Positions 1 through 11,388 of a stretch of 64,000 nucleotides of DNA are shown in pieces (position 1 is the first letter of the stretch; every line of letters starts with the position of its first letter). Made by a program: the position numbers and the translations under genes. The notes under the pieces are model-generated. The model saw only the letters and a list, made by a program, of their open reading frames with translations, was not told where the DNA came from and searched no databases. Source of the DNA: Streptoalloteichus tenebrarius (GTDB lineage: Bacteria; Actinomycetota; Actinomycetes; Mycobacteriales; Pseudonocardiaceae); contig NZ_JAMTCP010000006.1 of the NCBI RefSeq assembly GCF_024171885.1, positions 124,001 through 188,000 of the forward strand. The letters are read 5' to 3'.

Positions 1-2
1 TG

Positions 3-503
3 GCGCTGTTGCAGCCGAGGGGCGAGGTGGGCTGGGCGGGCGTCGTCATCGCCCTGTGGTGCCTGTGGTCCCTGCTCGGCGGCTTCGTGCACGGCGCGGT
101 GCCCCGGCCGCTGCCGCTGGCCGTGCTCCTCGGTGTGCTCTGCGTGGCCACGATCCCGGTCGGGCTGGCCGACCACTGGGGCGTGCTCGCGCTCGCGCTC
201 CTCCCGGCCGGCCTGGCCTGCGCGCCGACGCTCGCGGCCGGCAGCGACCAGATCAGCCGGCTGGCGCCCGCGTCGGCGCGTGGTGAGGCGATGGGGCTCC
301 ACGGTTCCGCGCTCACGATCGGCAGCGCGATCGGCGCGCCGCTCGTCGGGTTCGTCGTCGACAGGACGCCGCACCCCGCCTGGGGTTTCGTGGCCGCGGG
401 AGCCGGCGGGCTCCTGATCGGCGCCGTCGGCCTCCTGCTGCGACTGGTGTGGCGGGGCCGGACGGAAACCGTGTCCACAGAGGACACCCGCGTCAACGCC
501 TGA
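3..503 (+). CDS. MFS transporter, C-terminal part (cut by window start)
   Basis: The frame is open from the window edge, so the start lies upstream. About 166 residues are visible, with roughly five hydrophobic helices separated by short loops. An RAEAMG-like stretch (residues ARGEAMGLHGSA) falls between two late helices, as in the C-terminal half of major facilitator exporters. The tail after the last helix is short and charged. Substrate cannot be inferred. The gene faces the convergent FGGY kinase, 135 bp away. Confidence 0.75.
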   Translation, partial: ALLQPRGEVGWAGVVIALWCLWSLLGGFVHGAVPRPLPLAVLLGVLCVATIPVGLADHWGVLALALLPAGLACAPTLAAGSDQISRLAPASARGEAMGLHGSALTIGSAIGAPLVGFVVDRTPHPAWGFVAAGAGGLLIGAVGLLLRLVWRGRTETVSTEDTRVNA

Positions 504-637
504 TCGTCTGTCCATTGAGGACTTCCTGTCCGTGGCCATGAGCGTGGACGCGCCCCGTCTCGCCCCTCCAACACCGCCCTGGGGGAGACGGAATCTTCCC
601 CGCCACGACACGGAGTCAGTCGTGCCGATCACCCGCA

Positions 638-2152
638 TCACTCCTCGGAGAGCCTCGCCAGATCCACCGACAGGCCCTGGAGCGCCTCGTGGGCCCGTCG
701 CACGAGCGGGCGGGCCGACCCCAGGCGGCGAGCCAGGGCCGGGTCGGGCTCCACCACGTGGTCCGGACGGAGCTGGTCCCCCACCGCTGCCAGTGACGGG
801 ATCTCCCCCAACGCGCGCCAGCCGACCAACGCCGTCCCCAGCGCCGCGGGGTCGCGTTCTCCGCACAGCTCCAGAGGGGTGTCCAGGGCGGCGGACACGA
901 CGTCCCTCCACAACGCCGCACGGAAGGACTCACCCGAGGCCCGAACCGTGCGCACGGGGGCGCCCGTGGCGAGCACCGCGTCGCGGACCAGGGCGAGTTG
1001 TTGCCCAACCCCCTCCACGAGCGCCCTGGTCAGCTCGGCCCTGCCGTGTTCGCGGCGCAGTCCGAGCACCGCGCACCGGGGCAGCGGGTCCCACCAGGGC
1101 GCGCGCTCGCCGAGCAGGTAGGGCAGGACCACCAGGCCGCGTGCCCCACCGGGGACCAGGGCGGCCTCGTCGAGCAGGTCCTCGGGCTCCTCCGCACCGA
1201 ACGCGTCGGCCGCCCACTCGCCCACCACGCCGCCGTTGCTGATCGCGCCGCCGACCGCCCACAGGCCGTCCACCACCGAGTGGCAGAACAGCTCGCAGCG
1301 CTCTCCCACCTCCGGTGTGTCCCGGACGACCCGGAAGGCTCCGCCCATCCCGAGGCTGAGCGCGCCCGTGCCCGGTGTCGCGGCGCCGACGCCCACGCTG
1401 GCCATGGGCCCGTTGCCGCCGCCGACCACCACCGGCAGTCCCGGCGGCAGTCCGGCCGCCCGCCCTGCCGGTGCGGAGAGGGGGAGCGCCGCGGTCGGCG
1501 CGACCAGCTCGGGGAGCTGGTCGGCCCTGACCCGGGCCACGTCGAGCGCGTCGGGGTGCCACGCGAGACCGCGGAGGTCCAGCAGACCCGTGGCCGAGGC
1601 GGACGAGTGGTCCGTGACCATCCGCCCCGTGAGGCGGTACGCGGCGAGGTCCTTGATCCCGCACCAGCACCGGACCCGCGCGGCCAGGTCCGGCTCCCGT
1701 TCGGCGAACCAGGCGAGCTTGGACCGGGGGGCCATCGGGTGCGCCGGCGTGCCGGTCTCCCGGTGCAGGGTCCGACCGCGTGGCTGGCCGCGCAGGCGCT
1801 CGGCCTGCTCAAGGGCTCTGTTGTCGGCCCAGCTCAACGACGGGGTGAGGGGCTGGAGCGCGTCGTCGAGGGCGATCACGCTGTGCAGGGAGCCGGTCAG
1901 CGCGAGCCCGACGACGGGGTGGCGCGCCTCGGCGCACAGCCGGACGCAGTCGCGCAGCGCTCCGAGCCCGGCGACCAGCACCTGCTCGGGGTCGTGCACG
2001 ACCTCGTCGGCCCGGTCGGCCCGCAGGGCGTATCCCCGCTCCGCCCTGGCGCGCACCCGCGCCCCTCGGGTCGCGGCGACCACCTTCGCCGCCGTCGACC
2101 CGAGGTCGACGCCGAGCAGGACCGCCTCCCCGCCGTCGGGCGCACCGGCCAT
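638..2152 (-). CDS. FGGY-family carbohydrate kinase (gluconokinase/xylulokinase-like)
   Basis: About 504 residues, a normal length for FGGY sugar kinases, which phosphorylate sugars or sugar acids with ATP in the cytoplasm. The N-terminal phosphate-binding motif GVDLGSTAAK opens the actin-like fold. LSWADNRA resembles the substrate-binding W-x-D-x-R region of gluconate kinases, and glycine-rich segments (GGGNGPMAS, LSLGMGGAF) follow in the second domain. The ATG at 2152 is preferred because the next in-frame start, 21 bp upstream, adds nothing conserved. No Shine-Dalgarno is visible. TAGCGT sits where a -10 box would give a near-leaderless mRNA. No sugar transporter or regulator is adjacent, so the substrate stays open. 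Confidence 0.8.
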   Translation of the reverse strand: MAGAPDGGEAVLLGVDLGSTAAKVVAATRGARVRARAERGYALRADRADEVVHDPEQVLVAGLGALRDCVRLCAEARHPVVGLALTGSLHSVIALDDALQPLTPSLSWADNRALEQAERLRGQPRGRTLHRETGTPAHPMAPRSKLAWFAEREPDLAARVRCWCGIKDLAAYRLTGRMVTDHSSASATGLLDLRGLAWHPDALDVARVRADQLPELVAPTAALPLSAPAGRAAGLPPGLPVVVGGGNGPMASVGVGAATPGTGALSLGMGGAFRVVRDTPEVGERCELFCHSVVDGLWAVGGAISNGGVVGEWAADAFGAEEPEDLLDEAALVPGGARGLVVLPYLLGERAPWWDPLPRCAVLGLRREHGRAELTRALVEGVGQQLALVRDAVLATGAPVRTVRASGESFRAALWRDVVSAALDTPLELCGERDPAALGTALVGWRALGEIPSLAAVGDQLRPDHVVEPDPALARRLGSARPLVRRAHEALQGLSVDLARLSEE

Positions 2153-2320
2153 GCGCCGCACGCTAGGCCACAACCCCGGGGAGCAGCCGGAAGACCAGCC
2201 GAGCGGTTGACCCGGTTCCGCCCCAATGACCGAGGCCGGCGGCCACGTCGGTGGCCCACCCTCACAGGCGGGTCCTGCTGGACCCGACGACCCAACCGGA
2301 CACGGACGGGGGAGGCGGGA

Positions 2321-2896
2321 GTGCGGGGAACGGCGGTCGCGATTGGGCTGGTCGGCGCGCTGCTGGTGGGCGCGGTCGGTGGTGAGGCGGCCCGGACGAA
2401 CCAGCTCAGGGCCGAGGCGTCCCGCCAGGTGCGGACCATGCTGCCCGCCGTCGCGGTCTCACCGGTCAGCGTGCGGGGCTTCCCCCTGCTGCTCACCGCC
2501 GCCGACGGGGTGGTGTCGCAGGCCGACACCGCGCTCACCACCAGGGACGGTCACCGGGGCTACCTGGTGCTCAGCGAGTTCGACGTCGCCTCCGGCCACG
2601 CCAGGTCCGCGTCGCTCGTCGTCCGGCTCGCCGCCCTCGGCGACGACGTGCGACCGCCGTCGGGGTCGGCGGCCGGGGAGCCGGCGACGGTGGAGCGCGA
2701 CGGCAGGCTCTGGCACGTGGCCGCGTGGATCGACGGGGACACCGTCCGGGTCGGGGCGGAGGAGCCGGAGAGCGGCCTCACCACCGTCGCCGCGGTCGTC
2801 CCCGAGGGTTTCCGGGGCGCCACGCCCCGCGTCCGTCGGGTGAGCGACCGGGAGACCTTCGTGGAACTGAGGGTCGAGCGACTGGGCGGCGCATGA
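2321..2896 (+). CDS. Small membrane-anchored protein, possibly LmeA-like (DUF2993)
   Basis: GTG start with GGAGG five bases upstream gives 191 residues. An N-terminal hydrophobic helix (residues about 4-22) is followed by an extracytoplasmic domain. That domain opens with a basic stretch and a V-x-V-x-GFPLLL segment, reminiscent of LmeA/DUF2993 lipid-binding proteins of actinobacterial envelopes, which typically have V-x-G-x-PFL. The rest is beta-rich and ends with a short charged tail. The family assignment rests on this one motif plus the topology. It is monocistronic, and its end converges on asd across a hairpin. Confidence 0.5.
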   Translation: MRGTAVAIGLVGALLVGAVGGEAARTNQLRAEASRQVRTMLPAVAVSPVSVRGFPLLLTAADGVVSQADTALTTRDGHRGYLVLSEFDVASGHARSASLVVRLAALGDDVRPPSGSAAGEPATVERDGRLWHVAAWIDGDTVRVGAEEPESGLTTVAAVVPEGFRGATPRVRRVSDRETFVELRVERLGGA

Positions 2897-2911
2897 GAGG
2901 CGCATGAGGAA

Positions 2912-2955
2912 CGGGGTGGTCCGCACGCGGCTGGTGCCGCGCGCGGGCCACCCCG
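2912..2955. terminator. Hairpin between convergent genes
   Basis: Arms at 2912-2924 and 2943-2955 pair over 13 positions with one G-U pair. The loop itself can fold into a smaller GC hairpin. It lies between the ends of the convergent 2321-2896 and asd genes, so it probably serves both. Confidence 0.5.
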
Positions 2956-2974
2956 AGTCGTTCCCGTGTCGACG

Positions 2975-4048
2975 TCAGCCGGCCAGTTCCGCGGCCAGCT
3001 TCTCGGCGATCTCGTAGGTGTTCAGAGCCGCGCCCTTGCGCAGGTTGTCCCCGCACACGAAGAAGTCCAGCGTGTTCGGGAAGTCCAGCGCCTGGCGGAT
3101 GCGGCCGACGTACGTCGGGTCCTCGCCCACGACGTCCGCCGGCGTGGGGAACGCCCCGCCGTCGGCGTCGTCGACGAGCACCACGGTCGGCTGCGCCTCC
3201 AAGATCTCCCTGGCCCCGGCCACGGTCACCGGGCGCTCGAAGGTGGCGTGCACCGCGAGCGCGTGCGTGGTGACCACGGGGACCCGGACGCAGGTCGCGG
3301 AGACCTTCAGGTCGGGGATGCCGAGGATCTTCCGCGACTCGTTGCGGACCTTCAGCTCCTCGCTCGTCCACCCGTCGCCCTTGGCCGAACCGGCCCACGG
3401 CACGACGTTCAACGCGATGGGCGCGGGGAACGGCGAGTCCTCCGCGGACAGGCCGGCCGCGGCGAGCAGCTCCCGCACGTCGCCGGCGCGCGTGCCGACC
3501 TGCTTGCCGGCCACGGCGACCAGCTCGGCGTAGAGGCGGTCGATGGCGGCCTGGCCCGCGCCGGAGACCGCCTGGTAGGACGCGACGACCAGCTCGCGCA
3601 GCCCGTGCTCGCGGTGCAACGCGCCGAGCGCGGCCATCATCGACAGCGTCGTGCAGTTCGGGTTCGCGATGATCCCCCTGGGGCGGTTCGCGATCTGCTC
3701 GGGGTTCACCTCGGGCACGACCAGCGGCACGTCCGGGTCCATCCGGAACGCCCCGGAGTTGTCGACCGCCACGGCGCCGCGCGCGGCCGCGACCGGCGCC
3801 CACTCGGCCGACACCTCGTCCGGCACGTCGAACATCGCGATGTCGACCCCGTCGAACACCTCGGGGGCCAGGGCGCGCACGGTGATCTCCTCGCCGCGCA
3901 CGGTCATCTTCCGGCCGGCCGAGCGCGGCGAGGCCACCAGCCGCACCTCGCCCCACGGCCAGTCACGCCGGGCGTTCATGATGTCGATCATCACGCCGCC
4001 CACGGCGCCGGTCGCCCCGACCAGCGCCAACACCGGCTTACGCGTCAT
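2975..4048 (-). CDS. asd: Aspartate-semialdehyde dehydrogenase
   Basis: 357 residues, typical for the bacterial enzyme that reduces aspartyl-beta-phosphate with NADPH to aspartate semialdehyde, the branch point to lysine/diaminopimelate, threonine and methionine. The nucleotide-binding GATGAVG motif is at the N-terminus. The catalytic cysteine lies in PNCTT, and QAVSGAGQ follows downstream. It starts 7 bp after the stop of ask, so the two form an ask-asd operon, the classic actinobacterial arrangement. The last residues are followed by a hairpin. Confidence 0.95.
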   Translation of the reverse strand: MTRKPVLALVGATGAVGGVMIDIMNARRDWPWGEVRLVASPRSAGRKMTVRGEEITVRALAPEVFDGVDIAMFDVPDEVSAEWAPVAAARGAVAVDNSGAFRMDPDVPLVVPEVNPEQIANRPRGIIANPNCTTLSMMAALGALHREHGLRELVVASYQAVSGAGQAAIDRLYAELVAVAGKQVGTRAGDVRELLAAAGLSAEDSPFPAPIALNVVPWAGSAKGDGWTSEELKVRNESRKILGIPDLKVSATCVRVPVVTTHALAVHATFERPVTVAGAREILEAQPTVVLVDDADGGAFPTPADVVGEDPTYVGRIRQALDFPNTLDFFVCGDNLRKGAALNTYEIAEKLAAELAG

Positions 4049-4055
4049 CGTCGGC

Positions 4056-4574
4056 TCACCTTCCCGTCCCGGCGTAGACCACGGCCTGCTCCTCGCCGCC
4101 GAGGTCGAACGCGTCGTGCAGCGCCCGCACCGCGTCGTCGAGCTGGGTGTCGCGGCAGATGACGGAGATGCGGATCTCCGAGGTCGAGATGATCTCGATG
4201 TTCACGCCCGCCCTGGCCAGCGCCTCACAGAAGCTGGCGGTGACGCCGGGGTGCGAGCGCATGCCGGCGCCGATCAGCGACACCTTGCCCACGTGGTCGT
4301 CGTAGAGCACCTGGTCGAAGCCGATCTTGTCGCGCTGCCGCTCCAGCGCGGCCACGGCGCGGGGGCCGTCGGTCCTGGGCAGCGTGAAGGTGATGTCGGT
4401 GCGGCCGGTCGAGGCGTGCGAGACGTTCTGCACGACCATGTCGATGTCGATCTCGGCGTCGGCCACGACCCGGAAGATCTGCGCCGCCTCGCCGGGGTGG
4501 TCCGGCACGTTGGTCACGGTGATCTTGGCCTCTGACCGGTCGTGCGCGACGCCGGTGATCATCGCCTGTTCCAC
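4056..4574 (-). other. Internal translation start for the aspartate kinase beta subunit
   Basis: Inside ask, codon 250 is GTG (4574-4572), preceded by GGAGG at 4587-4583 with 8 bases between. Translation from it would give 172 residues starting [10 protein letters not shown] and covering both ACT domains. Corynebacterium LysC beta starts at the same codon number, has the same length and begins with a very similar sequence. The site is seen in the DNA; its use is inferred from that precedent (alpha2-beta2 enzyme). Confidence 0.7.
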
Positions 4575-5321
4575 GGGGAGGGCCTCCATCGACCCGGAGA
4601 CGGTCGTCCCGGGCTTGTTGCTGTACGACGAGCGGACGTGGATCGGGACCTCGTAGCGGCGGGCGTACTCCACGCACCGCAGCATGAGCACCTTGGCCCC
4701 GGCGGACGCCATCTCGAGCATCTCCTCGTAGGTGATGGCGTCCAGCCGCCGCGCGTTCGGGACGATCCGGGGGTCGGCGGTGAACACGCCGTCCACGTCG
4801 GTGTAGATCTCGCAGACGTCCGCGTTGAGCGCCGCGGCGAGCGCGACGGCGGTGGTGTCCGACCCGCCGCGCCCGAGCGTGGTGATGTCCTTGGTGTCCT
4901 GGCTGACACCCTGGAAGCCGGCGACCAGCACGATGTTGCCCTCGTCGAGGGCCTGGCGCACCCGGCCGGGGGTGACGTCGATGATCCGCGCCTTGCCGTG
5001 CGTCGAGTCGGTGATGACGCCGGCCTGCGAGCCGGAGAAGGACCGCGCCCGCGCGCCGAGCGAGGAGATGGCCATCGCGACCAGCGCGTTGGAGATCCGC
5101 TCCCCCGCGGTCAGCAGCATGTCCAGCTCGCGCTCCGGCGGCACCGGGCAGACCTGCTTGGCCAGGTCGGTCAGCTCGTCGGTGGTGTCGCCCATCGCGG
5201 AGCACACCACGACGACGTCGTGGCCGGCCTTGCGGGTCTCGACGATGCGCTCGGCGACTCGTTTGATCCGTTCCGCGCTCTCCAACGATGAGCCGCCGTA
5301 CTTCTGGACGACGAGCGCCAC
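4056..5321 (-). CDS. ask: Aspartate kinase, alpha subunit
   Basis: 421 residues, the same length as the Corynebacterium LysC alpha subunit. It phosphorylates aspartate, the first step of the aspartate family pathway. The N-terminal VQKYGGSS motif and the GRGGSD segment belong to the amino-acid kinase domain. Two ACT domains follow (from about residue 260), where lysine plus threonine feedback inhibition usually acts. It lies upstream of asd with a 7-bp gap. A GTG at codon 250 probably yields a separate beta subunit (see 4056-4574). Confidence 0.95.
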   Translation of the reverse strand: MALVVQKYGGSSLESAERIKRVAERIVETRKAGHDVVVVCSAMGDTTDELTDLAKQVCPVPPERELDMLLTAGERISNALVAMAISSLGARARSFSGSQAGVITDSTHGKARIIDVTPGRVRQALDEGNIVLVAGFQGVSQDTKDITTLGRGGSDTTAVALAAALNADVCEIYTDVDGVFTADPRIVPNARRLDAITYEEMLEMASAGAKVLMLRCVEYARRYEVPIHVRSSYSNKPGTTVSGSMEALPVEQAMITGVAHDRSEAKITVTNVPDHPGEAAQIFRVVADAEIDIDMVVQNVSHASTGRTDITFTLPRTDGPRAVAALERQRDKIGFDQVLYDDHVGKVSLIGAGMRSHPGVTASFCEALARAGVNIEIISTSEIRISVICRDTQLDDAVRALHDAFDLGGEEQAVVYAGTGR

Positions 5322-5524
5322 GTGATCAAACCTCCCTCAGGCCGGGCGGATCCGCCCGCGGGCGCGCGGACGGCTGGAACGTGCCTGGAACGTGCCGAGG
5401 ACAGCGCCGTCCCGCTGATCCGGCAGCGTACCCGCCCGCCGACCTGCGGTGTCGTGTGCAAGCTCACGGAGGTCAGCGGACACTAGCCTGACCGAAGCAA
5501 CGGCCGGCGGCTGTGGAGGATCGT

Positions 5525-6754
5525 GTGTCGGCGACCCAGGTGGACAACGAGCCGGTCACACCGGCGAGCGCGGCCGGAGGCGCCGCGGCGGACCGGCGGG
5601 GTCCGGCGTGGCTGACCCGCGGGTACTGGACACGGAGGCGCGTGGCGGCCCTGCTGGCCCCCGCGGTGCTCTACCTCGCGGTCCGGGAGCTGGGCCTGCT
5701 CGTGCTGGAGTGGATGGCCGTCCGCAACCGGGTGTCGGTGAACTCGGCGCTGACGTCGTGGGACGGCCTGTGGTACCTCGGGATCGCGGCCGGGGGCTAC
5801 GACGGCGTGTCACCGCGTCTGGTGGACGCCTTCGGCCACCGCAGCGCCGAGACGCCGTTGGCCTTCTTCCCCGGGTACCCGGCCCTGGTGCGGGTGGCGG
5901 CGGCGTTGCCCGGCGTCGGGCTGGTGACCGGGGCGTTCGCGGTGAGCGTGGCCGCCGGCGTGGCCGCCGCCTACGGCCTCACCCGGCTGGGCGAGTTGGT
6001 GGGGGGAAGCCGCCGGGTGGGGCTGGTCCTGGTGGCGTTGTTCGCCGCCTCCCCGATGGCCGTCGTGTTGTCGATGGCCTATTCCGAGGCGTTGTTCTGC
6101 GCCTTCGCGGTCTGGGGGCTCGTCGCGACGCTGGAGCGGAGGTGGCTGCTCGCCGGCGCGTGCTGCGCGTGCGCCGGGCTGGTCCGCCCGACCGCGGGCG
6201 CGCTGGTGGTCGCGGTCGGCCTGGCCGCGCTGGTCGCCGTGGTGCGCCGCCGGGACGGCTGGCGGCCGTGGGTGGCCGGGCTGCTCGCGCCGAGCGGCCT
6301 GGTCGGCTACCTCGCCTGGGTCGGCGTGCGCACGGGCCGGTGGGACGGGTACTTCGCGTTGCAGGAACGCGGGTGGGCGTCCCGCTTCGACGGCGGCGCC
6401 GCGACCTGGAAGTTCGGCCTGGACGCGCTCGCCTCGGCCCGGTCGGTGCTGGAGGTGGCCACCGTCGGGTTCCTCCTGGCGGCCGTGGCGCTGGTGGTGG
6501 TCGGGATCAGGATGCGCCTGCCGTGGCCCGTGCTGGTCTTCTCGGTCTGCGCGCTGGTGATGGTCGTGGGCTCGAACGGCCTGATGAACTCCAAGGCCCG
6601 CCTGCTGGTGCCGGCTTTCACGCTGCTGCTGCCGATCGCGATCGGGCTCGCCCGGCGGCGCACCGGGACGGTGGTGGCGGTGGGCGCGGCCGTCGCGGTG
6701 TTCAGCGCCTGGTTCGGCGCGTACTCCATCACCTCCTGGGGTTACGCCATCTAG
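5525..6754 (+). CDS. PIG-V-like integral membrane mannosyltransferase
   Basis: About 409 residues from the GTG at 5525, chosen because GGAGGA ends four bases upstream; a GTG at 5513 is possible. There is a basic N-terminus, then about nine or ten hydrophobic helices. The first extracytoplasmic loop contains SWDGLWYLGIAAGGYDG, matching the (F/W)DG-x-WY-x-x-IA-x-x-GYD signature of PIG-V-type GT-C enzymes. FFPGYPALVR follows, equivalent to FFPLYPLL. Such enzymes transfer mannose from polyprenyl-phosphate-mannose outside the membrane. The acceptor is unknown. It stands alone between ask and a nitroreductase. Confidence 0.75.
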   Translation: MSATQVDNEPVTPASAAGGAAADRRGPAWLTRGYWTRRRVAALLAPAVLYLAVRELGLLVLEWMAVRNRVSVNSALTSWDGLWYLGIAAGGYDGVSPRLVDAFGHRSAETPLAFFPGYPALVRVAAALPGVGLVTGAFAVSVAAGVAAAYGLTRLGELVGGSRRVGLVLVALFAASPMAVVLSMAYSEALFCAFAVWGLVATLERRWLLAGACCACAGLVRPTAGALVVAVGLAALVAVVRRRDGWRPWVAGLLAPSGLVGYLAWVGVRTGRWDGYFALQERGWASRFDGGAATWKFGLDALASARSVLEVATVGFLLAAVALVVVGIRMRLPWPVLVFSVCALVMVVGSNGLMNSKARLLVPAFTLLLPIAIGLARRRTGTVVAVGAAVAVFSAWFGAYSITSWGYAI

Positions 6755-6777
6755 GTGGCGAGGTACCGTCCGGCGAC

Positions 6778-7392
6778 GTGACCACCGACGCCGTTCCCCA
6801 GTCCGACCGCGTGGCCGCGTCGAGCGCGCCGCTGCACCCGCTGATCGCCCAACGGTGGAGCCCGCGTGCGCTGGACCCCACCGCCACCCTCGGCGACGAC
6901 GAGCTGCGCGCGCTGTTCGAGGCGGCCCGGTGGGCCCCGTCGTGGGGCAACAGCCAGCCGGCGCGGTTCCTGGTCGGACGGCGCGGGGACGCCACGTTCG
7001 AGGCCCTGTTCGGCACCCTGTCCCGGGGCAACCGGGGGTGGGCGGGCGCGGCGGCCGCTCTGGTGCTGGGCGTGGCCGTGGCCAGGGACGACGAGGGGGA
7101 GCCGGTCCCGTACGCCGAGTACGGGGTCGCGCTGGCCACGCAGAACCTCGCGCTCCAGGCCGTGGCCGAGGGGCTGGTCGCGCACCAGATGAGCGGGTTC
7201 GACAAGGACGCGGCCCGCCGGGCCGTCGACCTGCCCGCGCGTCTGGAGCCGGTCATCATGGTCGCGGTGGGCCGGCTCGCCGCACCGGGGACCGCCGCGC
7301 CCGATCTCGCCGAGCGGGACGCGCGGCCGCGCCGCCGACACCCGTTGGGTGAGCTGGTCTTCGCCGGGGAATGGGGCCGCCCCGCCTTCTGA
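6778..7392 (+). CDS. Nitroreductase family protein
   Basis: 204 residues from a GTG at 6778, 23 bp after the preceding gene. The N-terminal RWSPRALDP and the ARWAPSWGNSQPARF stretch match the FMN phosphate-binding region of the nitroreductase fold. VALATQNLALQAVAEGL is the helix normally followed by a G-x-P loop. These are FMN homodimers that reduce nitro or quinone compounds with NAD(P)H. The physiological substrate is unknown. The very long antisense open frame across this gene is a codon-bias artefact. Confidence 0.8.
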   Translation: MTTDAVPQSDRVAASSAPLHPLIAQRWSPRALDPTATLGDDELRALFEAARWAPSWGNSQPARFLVGRRGDATFEALFGTLSRGNRGWAGAAAALVLGVAVARDDEGEPVPYAEYGVALATQNLALQAVAEGLVAHQMSGFDKDAARRAVDLPARLEPVIMVAVGRLAAPGTAAPDLAERDARPRRRHPLGELVFAGEWGRPAF

Positions 7393-7637
7393 CCTTCTGA
7401 CCACGTGTCCCGGGTCCGGGGTCGCACGGACTCCTGGCCCGGGCGGCGGGTGCCGCGACCAGCGGCCGCCCGGCGGCGACGCGCTGGACGCCACCGACGC
7501 GGGGACCGACCTCGGGCGTGGGGCATCGCGAGGACCCCCGTGATCACCGGGAGTGAACGCCCCTGGTCAACGAGCCCCTGTTCCCGCGATACGGGAACCT
7601 GTTCCCTGTGTCCGAACGGAGCGGCTACTCTCGCCGC

Positions 7638-7666
7638 GTGGCTCGTGGGCGCCTCCTGCTTCGTCG

Positions 7667-7682
<16 letters not shown>
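7638..7682 (+). CDS. leuL: leuA leader peptide (14 residues, three consecutive Leu codons)
   Basis: A GTG-initiated frame encodes MARGRLLLRRRDGV then TGA. Codons 6-8 are three different leucine codons in a row (CTC, CTG, CTT). TACTCT at 7626-7631 sits where a -10 box would make a nearly leaderless transcript beginning at the GTG. The frame ends inside the left half of a strong hairpin, 75 bp before leuA. This is the layout of ribosome-mediated attenuation. Leucine leader peptides upstream of leuA are known in other actinobacteria. Confidence 0.75.
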
Positions 7683-9551
<1,869 letters not shown>

Positions 9552-9620
9552 CACCCACCACGGGTCGCCCACGACGCGCCGGCAGGACGTCCTCCGGCGC
9601 GTTGTGGGTACCCCCGTCCC

Positions 9621-10634
9621 ATGGGTCGGCTCCGCCGCAGCGACCCCAGTGAACCGGGTCTGACCCGGCGCCGGCGTGGCCGTGGCTTCAGCTACCACCA
9701 CCCCGACGGACGGCCGGTGACCGAGCCCGAGACGCTGGAGCGCGTCGCGCACCTCGCCATCCCGCCCGCGTGGCGGGACGTGTGGATCTGCCCCGACGCC
9801 CAAGGGCACATCCAGGCGACGGGCACCGACGACGCCGGCCGGCGGCAGTACCTGTACCACGAGGACTGGGTCACCAAGCGGGACGCGGAGAAGTTCGAGC
9901 GGGTACTCGCGCTCGGCGCCAGGATGCCCCGGGTCAGGGCGCGGGTCGCCGAGCTGGTCGCCGGCCGGGGCCTCGGCAGGGAGCGGGTGCTCGCGGCCGC
10001 GCTGCGGATGTTGGAACTCGGGATCTTCCGGGTGGGCGGGCACGAGTACGCGCAGGAGCACGGGAGCTACGGCCTCTCCACCCTGCTCAGGGAACACGTG
10101 GAGGTGCACAGGGGTCGGATCCACATCGCCTACACGGCCAAGGGCGGCATCGAGCGGCGCACCGTGCTGGACGACGCCGACCTCCTCGTGGTGGTGCGGG
10201 CCCTGCTCCGGCGCAGGGACCCCAACCCGGAGTTGCTGGGCTACTGGAACCAGGGGTGGCACAACGTCCGGGCCGAGGACATCAACGACTTCCTGCGCGA
10301 GCTGGCCGGCGACGGCTTCACCGCGAAGGACGTGCGCACGTGGAACGCCACGGTGCTGGCCGCGGTGGCCCTCGCCGTCGAGGAACGGCCGGAGAGCCGA
10401 CGCGGGCGCAGGCGCGCGGTCGCGAACGCCCTGTCCGACGTCGCCGAGGAACTGGGCAACACGCCGGCCGTCTGCCGGAAGTCCTATGTGGACCCCCGGG
10501 TGCTGGAGGCGTACGAGCGGGGGCTGACCATCCGCCCCGCCGTGCTCCGGATCGGCTCGACCGAGCTGACCAGGCCCGAGGTGCGCGACAGCCTGGAGCG
10601 CGCCGTGCTCCGCCTGCTCAGGGGCCGGCGCTGA
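9621..10634 (+). CDS. DNA topoisomerase IB (eukaryote/poxvirus-like)
   Basis: 337 residues. IPPAWRDVWICPDAQGHIQATG is typical of the N-terminal domain of bacterial topoisomerase IB. FRVGGHEYAQEHGSYGLSTL and the conserved catalytic Arg/Lys/His region follow. The nucleophilic tyrosine is Tyr289 in RKSYVDPRV. The enzyme relaxes positive and negative supercoils through a 3'-phosphotyrosine intermediate. It is monocistronic, starting 69 bp after leuA, and its end faces a convergent aldolase 12 bp away. Confidence 0.9.
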   Translation: MGRLRRSDPSEPGLTRRRRGRGFSYHHPDGRPVTEPETLERVAHLAIPPAWRDVWICPDAQGHIQATGTDDAGRRQYLYHEDWVTKRDAEKFERVLALGARMPRVRARVAELVAGRGLGRERVLAAALRMLELGIFRVGGHEYAQEHGSYGLSTLLREHVEVHRGRIHIAYTAKGGIERRTVLDDADLLVVVRALLRRRDPNPELLGYWNQGWHNVRAEDINDFLRELAGDGFTAKDVRTWNATVLAAVALAVEERPESRRGRRRAVANALSDVAEELGNTPAVCRKSYVDPRVLEAYERGLTIRPAVLRIGSTELTRPEVRDSLERAVLRLLRGRR

Positions 10635-10646
10635 CCAGGGGCACGC

Positions 10647-11288
10647 TCAGCGCGGCGGCTCCTGCCCGTAGCGCGTGATCTTCCCCGCGTCGGCCATCTG
10701 CTCCGGGGTGAGCAGGCGCGGCGAGCCTCCGGCCGAGAGCACGCGCAGCGCCACGTCGCACACCCACTCCAGGTAGCAGGCTCGCTCGTACGCCTGGGTG
10801 AGCGTCGCCCCCGTGGTGAGCGCCCCGTGGTTGGCGAGCAGGCACGCCGACGAGCCGCCCAGCGCGGCGAGCACCGACTCGGCCAGCTCCGGCGTGCCGT
10901 AGGTGGCGTACTCGGCCACCCGCACCCGGCCCCCGAACAACGCGAGGTAGTAGTGCACCGGGGGCACCTCGTCGACCAGACAGGACAGCGCCGTCGCCGC
11001 CGGGGAGTGCGTGTGCACCACGGCCGTCGCGTCGGTGCGCTCGTACAGGGCGAGGTGCAGCGGCAGCTCGCTGGTGGCGGCCAGCGGGGCGTCGACCGCC
11101 TCGCCGTCGAGGCGGTGCACCCCGACCAGCTCCGGCGTGAGCCGGTCGTAGTCGACGCCGCTGGGCGTGACCGCGACGAGGTCGTCGACGCGCACGCTCA
11201 GGTTTCCCGCGGTGCCCACCACCAGCCGGTCCCTGACCAGCCGTCGGCACGCCACCACGATCGCTTCCCGTTCGGTGAAGAGCTGCAC
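10647..11288 (-). CDS. Class II aldolase/adducin family protein
   Basis: 213 residues, the size of L-fuculose-phosphate aldolases and ribulose-5-phosphate 4-epimerases. AGNLSVR and TPSGVDY form the phosphate-binding region. SELPLHLALY carries the acidic catalytic residue. VVHTHSP supplies two zinc-ligand histidines and LLANHGAL a third. The reaction is retro-aldol cleavage or epimerisation of a sugar phosphate; which one cannot be told. GTG start with a purine-rich AGAGGGGG directly before it. A GTG about 24 bp further in is an alternative. Confidence 0.82.
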   Translation of the reverse strand: MQLFTEREAIVVACRRLVRDRLVVGTAGNLSVRVDDLVAVTPSGVDYDRLTPELVGVHRLDGEAVDAPLAATSELPLHLALYERTDATAVVHTHSPAATALSCLVDEVPPVHYYLALFGGRVRVAEYATYGTPELAESVLAALGGSSACLLANHGALTTGATLTQAYERACYLEWVCDVALRVLSAGGSPRLLTPEQMADAGKITRYGQEPPR

Positions 11289-11388
11289 TCCCCCTCTTTA
11301 CCTCTTCGAGGGGGAAATCGCCCACTGGAACCGGTGGTCTCGTGCTGCGCGGCGAGCCCGGTCGCCCGACGACCGCGACCGGCGCGCC

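Noticed and set aside
998-2320. Plus-strand open frame antisense to the FGGY kinase and continuous with the small membrane protein gene
   Set aside because: Only the part from the GTG at 2321 has a ribosome binding site and sensible composition; the rest is a shadow of the kinase.
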